Shown: piece after piece, positions 1-5,474 of the stretch
Layout of the letters: every line of letters begins with the position of its first letter
Position numbering within the stretch: the first letter of the stretch is position 1
Assembly (NCBI GenBank): GCA_946480705.1
Contig: CAMLLF010000049.1
Coordinates: 1-11,647, forward strand
Origin: an uncultured Lysobacteraceae bacterium
GTDB taxonomy: Bacteria; Pseudomonadota; Gammaproteobacteria; Xanthomonadales; Rhodanobacteraceae
Direction: 5' to 3'
Length of the DNA: 11,647 nucleotides
Made by a program: the position numbers and the translations under genes
The notes under the pieces: model-generated
Seen by the model: only the letters and a program-made list of their open reading frames with translations
Database searches by the model: none
Told to the model about the DNA's origin: nothing

Positions 1-59
1 ACCTGCGCTACCTCAACACGCCGAGGACTTACGGGGTACAGTTTGCGGCGAAGTTCTGA
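1..59 (+). CDS. C-terminal tail of a probable TonB-dependent outer-membrane receptor (partial)
   Basis: Only the last 18 codons and the TGA stop (57-59) of a gene entering from the left are visible; they read LRYLNTPRTYGVQFAAKF. A tail of the type 'PRTYGV-x(n)-aromatic', ending in phenylalanine after alternating hydrophobic residues, is characteristic of the final beta-strand of TonB-dependent receptors, where the terminal F serves as the outer-membrane assembly (BAM) signal. The following sugar permease and amylase fit a receptor for maltodextrin or starch fragments, as in MalA-type loci of Caulobacter and xanthomonads. The family call rests on a very short tail plus context; the substrate is inference from the neighbours. 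Confidence 0.6.
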   Translation, partial: LRYLNTPRTYGVQFAAKF

Positions 60-81
60 GAGCCAGACGCCGGCGAGGAAA

Positions 82-115
82 CTCCTTCTCCCCCAGGCGA
101 GCTGGGGGGAGAGGG
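82..115. repeat. GC-rich inverted repeat between receptor and permease genes
   Basis: CTCCCCCAG (88-96) faces CTGGGGGGAG (102-111) across the 5-nt loop GCGAG, with one extra G in the right arm; the stem can extend weakly outward (CTCCTT against GAGGG). The 86-bp gap between the receptor stop and the permease ATG holds little else. No T-tract follows the stem on either strand, so it is not a canonical intrinsic terminator. It could be a dispersed palindromic element or an RNA hairpin that trims or stabilises the receptor mRNA relative to the downstream genes. Copy number in the genome cannot be judged from this window. Confidence 0.55.
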
Positions 116-145
116 CCAGCGTTGCAGCGCCGAGATGACCGAACC

Positions 146-1648
146 ATGAGCCAGAAAGCCACCGCGCGCGAACGCCCACCCCTGACCTTCTGGCAGATCT
201 GGAATCTCTGCTTCGGATTCCTCGGCATCCAGTTCGGCTTCGCGCTGCAGAACGCGAACGTCAGCCGCATTTTCCAGACGCTCGGCGCGCCGCTCGATGA
301 CGTGCCGCTGCTCTGGATCGCCGCGCCGCTGACCGGGCTCGTCGTGCAGCCGATCGTCGGCTATCTGTCGGACCGCACCTGGACGCGGCTCGGACGGCGC
401 CGGCCGTATTTTCTCGTCGGCGCGGTGCTCGCGTCGCTCGCGCTGTTCGCGATGCCGCATTCGCCGGTGCTCTGGGTCGCGGCTGGACTGCTCTGGGTGC
501 TCGACGCGTCGATCAACATCGCGATGGAACCGTTCCGCGCGTTCGTCGGCGATCAACTGCCGAGCCGGCAGCGCGCGCGCGGCTACGCGCTGCAGAGTTT
601 CTTCATCGGACTCGGCGCCGTCGTCGCGAGCGCGCTGCCGTGGCTGCTGACGCGTGCCGGGGTCGCGAACACGGCCGCCGCCGGCGTCGTGCCCGACGCC
701 GTGCGCTTTGCGTTCTACGCGGGCGGCGCCGTGCTGCTGCTCGCGGTCGGCTGGACCGTGCTGCGCACGCGCGAGCGGCCGATCGACGAGCTCGTCGCGA
801 CCGACACCGCGCCGGCCGAACCGGCTTCGCTGCCGCCGCTCATGCCGGCGCGGCGCAACGCCGCGATCGCGCTGCTCGCCGGCATCGCCGGTGCGCTCGC
901 CGTGATGCACTACGCGCTCGATCGCCAGCTGCTGCTGCTCTGCGGCGGACTCGCGCTCTACGGTCTCGCGCAGCTCGCGTTCGCCGGGCGCGAGCGCGGC
1001 GGCATGCTGGCGCAGATCCTCGCCGACGCGAACGGCATGCCCGCGGCGATGCGCCGGCTCGCCGTCGTGCAATTCTTCTCATGGTTCGCCTTGTTCGCGA
1101 TGTGGATCTACACCACGCCCGCGGTCGCGCGGCATCACTTCGGCGCGGGCGATGCGCAGTCGGCGGCCTACAACGCGGGCGCGGACTGGGTCGGCGTGCT
1201 GTTCGCGGCCTACAACGGCTTCTCGATGCTGGCCGCGGTCGTCATCGCACCGCTCGCGCGGCGCTACGGCGCGCATGCGACGCACATGGGCAATCTCGCG
1301 CTCGGCGCGCTCGGTCTCGCCGGCATTGCAATCGTGCGCGATCCGAACCTGCTGCTCGTCTGCATGATCGGCGTCGGCTTCGCCTGGGCCTCGATCCTGT
1401 CGCTGCCTTATGCACTGCTTGCCGACAGCCTGCCGGCGCGCAAGATGGGCCTCTACATGGGCATCTTCAACATCTTCATCGTGCTGCCTCAGCTCGTCGC
1501 GGCGACCGTGCTGGGCTTTCTGCTGAAGACCTTCTTCGGCAACGATCCGCTGCACGCGCTGAACCTCGGTGCGGCGAGCCTGCTGCTCGCCGCGGCCTGC
1601 ATGCTGCGCGTGCGCGCCGTTCCCGCGAACGCGGCGGTGACGCCGTGA
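146..1648 (+). CDS. MFS sugar permease, SLC45/GPH-like (probable maltose or maltodextrin:H+ symporter)
   Basis: This 500-residue inner-membrane protein is a 12-helix major facilitator. After a short cytoplasmic start, the first helix region spans about residues 20-38. The loop between helices 2 and 3 carries the MFS motif A in the form typical of SLC45/sucrose-type carriers: GYLSDRTWTRLGRRRP at about 72-87. Later segments such as ASINIAMEPFRAFVGDQLP are also typical of the group. A long central stretch separates the two six-helix halves. ATG 146 is chosen because the earlier in-frame TTG (122) overlaps the upstream hairpin region; no strong ribosome site is visible. Its stop overlaps the amylase start (GTGA), so the two are co-translated. 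Neighbours point to import of maltose or short maltodextrins released by the amylase; sucrose-type substrates cannot be excluded from sequence alone. Confidence 0.85.
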   Translation: MSQKATARERPPLTFWQIWNLCFGFLGIQFGFALQNANVSRIFQTLGAPLDDVPLLWIAAPLTGLVVQPIVGYLSDRTWTRLGRRRPYFLVGAVLASLALFAMPHSPVLWVAAGLLWVLDASINIAMEPFRAFVGDQLPSRQRARGYALQSFFIGLGAVVASALPWLLTRAGVANTAAAGVVPDAVRFAFYAGGAVLLLAVGWTVLRTRERPIDELVATDTAPAEPASLPPLMPARRNAAIALLAGIAGALAVMHYALDRQLLLLCGGLALYGLAQLAFAGRERGGMLAQILADANGMPAAMRRLAVVQFFSWFALFAMWIYTTPAVARHHFGAGDAQSAAYNAGADWVGVLFAAYNGFSMLAAVVIAPLARRYGAHATHMGNLALGALGLAGIAIVRDPNLLLVCMIGVGFAWASILSLPYALLADSLPARKMGLYMGIFNIFIVLPQLVAATVLGFLLKTFFGNDPLHALNLGAASLLLAAACMLRVRAVPANAAVTP

Positions 1649-3336
1649 GCGCGCGTCGTTTCGCGCCGGTGCTCGCGCTGGCACTCGCGGCCGCACTCGC
1701 GAGCGGGTGCACGCCGCGCAGCGGCGTGCGCGAGTACTACGGCACGGCGGCGCCGTTCGCGTCCGACGCCGTCTACTTCGTCGTGACCGACCGCTTCGTC
1801 AACGGCGACCTCGCGAACGATCACCGCGAGCAGGGCGCCGGTCCGTGGCACACCTTCGACCGGCCGATACGCGGGCCCGGTGCCGACAACGACAACATCG
1901 GCTATCTCGGCGGCGACCTGCGCGGCGTGCTCGACAACGCCGCGTACCTGCGCGACCTCGGCTTTTCCGCAGTCTGGATCACGCCGATCGTCGACAACCC
2001 GGATTTCGCCTTCAGCGGCGGCGACGCGCCGAGCTGGGGCAGCCTGTGGACCGATCGCGGCAAGACGGGCTATCACGGCTACTGGGGTACGAACTTTTAT
2101 CGCGCCGACGAACATCTCGTCAGCCGCGATCTCGATTTCGCCGGATTCACGCGCGGCATGCATGCGCAGGGGCTCAAGGTCGTGCTCGACATCGTCGCGA
2201 ACCACGGTTCGCCGGCCTTCGGCATGGATCCCCCGCTGCCGGGTTTCGGCCAGGTGTTCGACGCCGACGGCAGGCTGCTCGCCGACCATCAGAACCTGCC
2301 GCCGGCGCAGCTCGATCCGGCACACGTGCCGCTGCATCGCTTCTACAAGCGCGAGAGCGAACTCGCGCAGCTGTCGAACTTCGACGACGCATCGCCGGAA
2401 GTGCTCGACTATCTGGCCGGCGCCTACCTGCAGTGGATCGCGCAGGGCGCCGACGCATTCCGGATCGATACCGTCTCGCTGATGCCGCCGGCGTTCTGGC
2501 AGCGCTTCGCCGACCGCATCCGTGCGAAGCACCCGGGATTCTTCCTGTTCGGCGAGGCGTTCAACTACGACGCGGCCGTCGTCGCGCAGTACACGAAGCG
2601 CGGCGGCGGCGAGATGTCGGTGCTCGACTTTCCGCTGAAGCAGGCGATCGCGACGCTGCTGGAAAAGCCCGGCAGCGACTACGCGGGCATCGTGCCGGCG
2701 CTGCATCTCGCGGACGGCCCGTACCGCAATCCGTACGAACTGATGACGTTCTACGACAACCACGACATGGCGCGGCTCGACGCCACGGATGCGGGGTTCG
2801 TCGACGCGCACAATTTGCTGTTTACCGTTCGCGGCATTCCGGTCGTCTACTACGGCTCCGAAGTCGGTTTCATGCGCGGCAGCGCCGAGCATGCGGGCAA
2901 CCGCAACTATTTCGGCCAGGAACGCGTCGACGCGGCCCGCGCCTCGACGATCCACGAGAACCTGCGCCGCATCGCGCGCATCCGCGCCGCATCGCCGGCA
3001 CTGCAGCGCGGGCTCCAGGTGAATCTCGAGTTTTCCGGCGACCGCGCCGCGTTCTACCGCGTCTACGCGCGCGGCGACGCACAGCAGATCGCGCTCGTGC
3101 TGCTGAACAAGGGCGACACGCCGCAGCCGTTCCGGATCGCGCGCTATCTGCAGGCCGGCACCTGGCGGTCGGAGCCGGCCGGCCGGCGCCAGCACGTCGC
3201 ACCGGGCGGTGCGCTGATCACCGAAGTCGCGCCGCACGGCGTGCAGGTCTGGTTGCTCGATGCCGCCGTCACCGATCCGGCATTGCGGGCGGAACTCGAT
3301 CGGCTGGCAGCGCAGCACCGCACGAGCGGCGGATGA
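1645..3336 (+). CDS. GH13 alpha-amylase family lipoprotein (amylase / cyclomaltodextrinase-type)
   Basis: The 563-residue protein belongs to glycoside hydrolase family 13. All core motifs are present: GYHGYW in the N-terminal barrel, region I DIVANH at 182-187, region II GADAFRID at 268-275 (nucleophile D275), region III FGEAF with acid/base E304, and region IV YDNHD at 370-374 (D374). A C-terminal beta domain follows the barrel. The N-terminus has two arginines, an alanine/leucine-rich hydrophobic core and ALASGC, a near-consensus lipobox with lipidated C22 and threonine at +2, so it is probably anchored in the outer membrane, as in SusG-like systems; which face it lies on is unknown. It starts at GTG 1645, overlapping the permease stop by 3 nt; a weak GGTGA (1636-1640) precedes it. 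The 3' end overlaps the convergent lacI gene. Exact specificity (alpha-amylase, cyclodextrinase, CGTase) cannot be fixed here. Confidence 0.9.
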   Translation: MSARRFAPVLALALAAALASGCTPRSGVREYYGTAAPFASDAVYFVVTDRFVNGDLANDHREQGAGPWHTFDRPIRGPGADNDNIGYLGGDLRGVLDNAAYLRDLGFSAVWITPIVDNPDFAFSGGDAPSWGSLWTDRGKTGYHGYWGTNFYRADEHLVSRDLDFAGFTRGMHAQGLKVVLDIVANHGSPAFGMDPPLPGFGQVFDADGRLLADHQNLPPAQLDPAHVPLHRFYKRESELAQLSNFDDASPEVLDYLAGAYLQWIAQGADAFRIDTVSLMPPAFWQRFADRIRAKHPGFFLFGEAFNYDAAVVAQYTKRGGGEMSVLDFPLKQAIATLLEKPGSDYAGIVPALHLADGPYRNPYELMTFYDNHDMARLDATDAGFVDAHNLLFTVRGIPVVYYGSEVGFMRGSAEHAGNRNYFGQERVDAARASTIHENLRRIARIRAASPALQRGLQVNLEFSGDRAAFYRVYARGDAQQIALVLLNKGDTPQPFRIARYLQAGTWRSEPAGRRQHVAPGGALITEVAPHGVQVWLLDAAVTDPALRAELDRLAAQHRTSGG

Positions 3337-4336
3337 CAAGCTGCGCGGGCAGCATGCGGCTCGTCGCCGGCTCGCCGCCGATCTGCGCGAGCAGCGTGTC
3401 GACGAGCAGCTCGCCGGCCTGCTTGGTGTCCTGCAGCACGGTCGTCAGCGGCGGCGTCGCGAAGCGCGCCATCGGAATGTCGTCGAAGCCGACGACCGCG
3501 ATGTCGTCGGGCACGCCCAGTCCGGCCTCGCCGATCGCGCGCAGCGCGCCGATCGCGAGCAGGTCGCTCGCGGCGAACACCGCGTCGACGCCGGCGCCGC
3601 GCGCAAGCAGTTCGCGCATCGCGGCGTAGCCGACGAGTTCGGTCGAGTCGGCCGCATCGACCTGCAGCGCGGCATTCACGTCGAGCCCGGCCGCGTGCAG
3701 CGCGGCGCAGTGGCCGGCATAGCGGTCGAAGAACTCGGGGCAATGCGGCGACGCCGTGCCGAGAAATCCGATGCGGCGGCGGCCCTGCGCGATCAGGTGC
3801 TCCGTCGCCGACCGCCCGCCCTGATGGTTGTCGCAGCCGATCGACACGCCGGGCTGGCCGTCGACGACGGCACCCCAGCGCACGAAATGCGTCCCCTGCT
3901 GCACGAGCCGTTCGAGCCGCCCGCGCGACACGAGGTAATCGCCGTAGCCGAGGAGGATCAGCCCGTCGGCCTTGTGGCTGTCCTGGTAGTCCGCATGCCA
4001 GTCGTCGGAGAGCTGCTGGAACGACACGAGCAGGTCGTAGCCCTGCCGCGCCGCGGCGCGCGTGATCGAACCGAGCATCGACAGAAAGAACGGGTTGATC
4101 AGCGAGTCGTCCGGGGTCGGGTCTTCGAACAACAACAGCGCGAGCGTGGTCGCGCGCTGCCGGCGCAGTCCCGACGCATGTTTGTCGACCGTGTAGTTGA
4201 GCTCCTTCGCGATCGCCTGCACGCGGCGGCGCGTTTCCTCGTTGACGAGCGGACTGTCGCGCAGCGCGCGCGACACGGTCGCCTGCGAGACGCCGGCGCG
4301 GTAGGCGATGTCGAACGAGGTCGGCTTGGATTTCAC
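3269..4336 (-). CDS. LacI-family transcriptional repressor (probable regulator of the alpha-glucan genes)
   Basis: This 355-residue protein has the standard LacI layout. The helix-turn-helix lies at about residues 7-27 (DIAYRAGVSQATVSRALRDS), the hinge helix at about 50-60 (ASGLRRQR), then a periplasmic-binding-protein-like effector core with CDNHQGG, SDLLAIGAL and GFDDIPMARF, all typical LacI/GalR signatures. The start is GTG (complement of 4334-4336), the only start that keeps the whole HTH; a GGA lies about 8 nt upstream. It is convergent to the amylase and its last 68 bp lie antisense to the amylase 3' end. Position next to a receptor/permease/amylase set suggests that it senses maltose or a maltodextrin and represses that set, as MalR/MalI-type regulators do; this is inference, as no matching operator was seen in front of the permease. 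Confidence 0.88.
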   Translation of the reverse strand: MKSKPTSFDIAYRAGVSQATVSRALRDSPLVNEETRRRVQAIAKELNYTVDKHASGLRRQRATTLALLLFEDPTPDDSLINPFFLSMLGSITRAAARQGYDLLVSFQQLSDDWHADYQDSHKADGLILLGYGDYLVSRGRLERLVQQGTHFVRWGAVVDGQPGVSIGCDNHQGGRSATEHLIAQGRRRIGFLGTASPHCPEFFDRYAGHCAALHAAGLDVNAALQVDAADSTELVGYAAMRELLARGAGVDAVFAASDLLAIGALRAIGEAGLGVPDDIAVVGFDDIPMARFATPPLTTVLQDTKQAGELLVDTLLAQIGGEPATSRMLPAQLVIRRSCGAALPADRVPPAMPDR

Positions 4337-4353
4337 GGGCGGTTCCGCTGGCG

Positions 4354-4386
4354 GCGATCCGAGCGGCCCTGGATCGCTCCGCGATC
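4354..4386. promoter_or_regulatory. Candidate operator: alternating GCGATC(C)/GGATCGC inverted repeats in the lacI-paiB divergent gap
   Basis: Three related half-sites alternate in orientation in the 128-bp gap between the two divergently transcribed genes: GCGATCC (4354-4360), GGATCGC (4371-4377) and GCGATC (4381-4386). The first pair forms a 7-bp inverted repeat with a 10-bp spacer, the second pair a 6-bp inverted repeat around TCC. The array lies about 18-50 bp upstream of the lacI start, where an autoregulatory operator would be expected. It does not match the usual even, CG-centred LacI-family palindrome, and GCGATC-like words are common in such GC-rich DNA, so this remains a candidate. 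No convincing -35/-10 pair was found in this gap. Confidence 0.3.
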
Positions 4387-4464
4387 ATGGCATAGCGTCG
4401 CCGGGCGCGCCGAGAACGACGCGCGAGATGTCCTTTCGCTCGTCGCCGACGCTCCGGAGCCCGC

Positions 4465-5091
4465 ATGTACCTGCCACGCGCTTTCGCAGAAACCGACCCG
4501 GCCGCGCTCGACGCGCTGTTCGCGCGCGACAGCTTCGTCACGCTGATCACCGTGCGCGACGGCGAGCCGGCCGTCTCGCACCTGCCGGTGCTGTACCGGC
4601 GCGAGGGCGAGCGGATCGAGATCCGCGGCCACTGGGCGCGTCCGAATCCGCAGTCCGCGCATGCCGGGCCTGCGCTCCTCATCGTCAACGGTCCGCATGC
4701 CTACGTCTCGCCGTCGTGGTATGTCGACAAGGAAGAGGCCGCGCGCGTGCCGACCTGGAACTACGCGATCGCGCATCTGCACGGCGTGCTGGAGCGCCGC
4801 GACGACACGGACTTCCTCGCCGGCGTCGTCGCCGATCTGAGCGCGCAGCACGAAGCCTCGGTCGGCCGCGACTGGCAGTTCGAGCGCGACCGCGACGATC
4901 ATGTCTCGCAACTGCGCGGCATCGTCGGCTTCCGCTTCGTCGTCGAACGCAGCGTGCTCAAGTTCAAGCTCAGCCAGAATCATCCGGACGGCAACCGGCG
5001 CGCCGTCGCGCGCGAACTCGCGGCGCAGCCGCGCGAAGCCAGCCGCGAGATCGCGCTGCTGATGCAGGCCGGCGAATCGCGTCCGCGCTGA
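4465..5091 (+). CDS. PaiB-family FMN-binding split-barrel protein
   Basis: The 208-residue product matches the PaiB family along its full length: MYLPRAF at the N-terminus, SHLP at 38-41, RGHWARPNPQ at 54-63, GPHAYVSPSWY at 76-86, VPTWNYAIAHLHG at 95-107, HE at 129-130 and the C-terminal KFKLSQNHP at 166-174. These are the conserved positions of the family, which adopts an FMN-binding split-barrel fold. Bacillus subtilis PaiB is named as a negative regulator of sporulation and protease genes, but the biochemical role of proteobacterial members is not settled, so a regulator name would over-call it. CGGAG (4455-4459) sits 5 nt before the ATG, a good ribosome site. It stands alone, divergent from lacI and upstream of the leu/ilv control region; no functional link to either is evident. 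Confidence 0.88.
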   Translation: MYLPRAFAETDPAALDALFARDSFVTLITVRDGEPAVSHLPVLYRREGERIEIRGHWARPNPQSAHAGPALLIVNGPHAYVSPSWYVDKEEAARVPTWNYAIAHLHGVLERRDDTDFLAGVVADLSAQHEASVGRDWQFERDRDDHVSQLRGIVGFRFVVERSVLKFKLSQNHPDGNRRAVARELAAQPREASREIALLMQAGESRPR

Positions 5092-5103
5092 ACCATGTCC
5101 GGA

Positions 5104-5145
5104 CAAATCTGGCCCGTCCGGAAAGGGTATAAGCGGCCAGATTTG
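5104..5145. repeat. Perfect 11-bp inverted repeat flanking a TATAAG box
   Basis: CAAATCTGGCC (5104-5114) and GGCCAGATTTG (5135-5145) are exact reverse complements separated by 20 bp. The spacer contains TATAAG (5128-5133), a good -10-like hexamer, but no matching -35 lies 16-18 bp upstream of it. The repeat starts 13 nt after the paiB stop and about 90 nt before the leu leader peptide. It could be a twin half-site for a dimeric or tetrameric regulator acting on an activator-dependent promoter, or a long-loop transcript hairpin ending paiB. The long loop and only three T residues at the end of the stem argue against an intrinsic terminator. Confidence 0.6.
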
Positions 5146-5195
5146 ACTCATTCAATCGTCATGGCGCCGAAAAGCGTCAAAAAAAGCGAAGCCAT

Positions 5196-5225
5196 TTGAC
5201 ACCTCTCGAACGCGGCGAATAGCGT
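5196..5225 (+). promoter_or_regulatory. Candidate sigma-70 promoter for the leu/ilv leader
   Basis: A perfect -35 hexamer TTGACA lies at 5196-5201 in a relatively AT-rich patch. The best -10 candidates are TAGCGT (5220-5225, 18-bp spacing, keeping the T, A and final T) or AATAGC (5218-5223, 16-bp spacing). Either would start transcription near 5230-5233, almost at the leader ATG (5234), giving a leader message with practically no 5' untranslated region. That closeness is odd for an attenuator and leaves open that a promoter further upstream, near TATAAG at 5128-5133, is the main one. The element is supported only by hexamer match and position. Confidence 0.4.
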
Positions 5226-5233
5226 CGGATCCC

Positions 5234-5377
5234 ATGACGCAGCGCACCAACCACCGCCAGAACGACATCGTCGGGCACCTGCTCGCGACCGTCGGCCTGC
5301 GTGCGACCGCTGCGCGAATTCCGCTCGTCCTCGTGCTTGTACTCGTACTTCTTATTACCACCGGAGGTGCGGGTTAG
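5234..5377 (+). CDS. Branched-chain amino acid leader peptide (attenuation control peptide)
   Basis: A 47-codon ORF ends 97 nt before leuA and reads IPLVLVLVLVLLITT at residues 29-43: six Leu, four Val and one Ile in the eleven codons 5324-5356. Such a run just ahead of a terminator is the hallmark of ilv/leu leader peptides, whose translation senses charged tRNAs. The run uses CTT three times, GTA twice and ATT once, codons that are scarce in the surrounding genes, which prefer CTG/CTC, GTC/GTG and ATC; this should sharpen ribosome stalling. The stop TAG (5375-5377) immediately follows the antiterminator strand GGTGCGGG, so a ribosome reaching the stop masks it. ATG 5234 has a weak GGA (5227-5229) before it. 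Leader peptides are too variable to give a safe gene symbol. Confidence 0.85.
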   Translation: MTQRTNHRQNDIVGHLLATVGLRATAARIPLVLVLVLVLLITTGGAG

Positions 5378-5425
5378 GGCGCGCGTCGATAACAAACGAC
5401 ACGAACACTAAAAAACCCCGCACTT
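5365..5425 (+). promoter_or_regulatory. Antiterminator pairing of the leu/ilv attenuator
   Basis: AGGTGCGGG (5365-5373), the end of the leader-peptide reading frame, can pair with CCCGCACTT (5417-5425), the left strand of the terminator stem plus one loop base: eight Watson-Crick pairs and one G-U. The two structures are mutually exclusive. A ribosome stalled on the Leu/Val codons before about 5350 leaves 5365-5373 free and allows antitermination; one that reaches the TAG at 5375 covers it and lets the terminator form. A protector strand may be CGCACC (5243-5248) or GCACCT (5275-5280), each able to pair six bases with 5365-5371. The pairing was worked out by hand; no folding energies were computed. 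Confidence 0.75.
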
Positions 5426-5447
5426 GGAAACGAGTGCGGGGTTTTTT
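5410..5447 (+). terminator. Rho-independent attenuator upstream of leuA
   Basis: CCCCGCACT (5416-5424) and AGTGCGGGG (5433-5441) form a perfect 9-bp GC-rich stem with an 8-nt loop TGGAAACG, followed by six T (5442-5447) and preceded by six A (5410-5415), so the stem can extend to 15 bp. It lies between the leader peptide and the leuA start, 27 nt ahead of the ATG, and thus decides whether transcription enters the operon. The A-tract makes it symmetric, so it would also stop transcription coming from the other side. Confidence 0.93.
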
Positions 5448-5474
5448 GTTGCCCTGGCCTGCCAAAGGCAGACC

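Noticed and set aside
640..1644. Upstream extension of the amylase frame into the permease gene
   Set aside because: The extension is Arg/Ala-rich out-of-frame translation of the permease; a proper lipoprotein signal peptide begins at GTG 1645.
1489..3339. 616-codon minus-strand frame opposite the amylase
   Set aside because: Shadow frame of a GH13 gene with all catalytic motifs; no recognisable content and no start context.
3260..4546. 428-codon plus-strand frame opposite lacI
   Set aside because: Antisense shadow of a complete LacI protein with HTH and effector motifs; composition typical of complementary GC-rich frames.
5161..5199. 12-codon ORF MAPKSVKKSEAI upstream of the leader peptide
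   Set aside because: No ribosome site, no control-codon run, and it ends within the TTGACA box; probably chance.
5152..5395. Two short minus-strand frames across the leu/ilv leader region
   Set aside because: They are antisense to the leader peptide, lack ribosome sites and match no family.
5424..5474. TTG start for leuA 17 codons upstream of the ATG
   Set aside because: It lies inside the attenuator stem and adds residues absent from the family; ATG 5475 has AAAGG at correct spacing.
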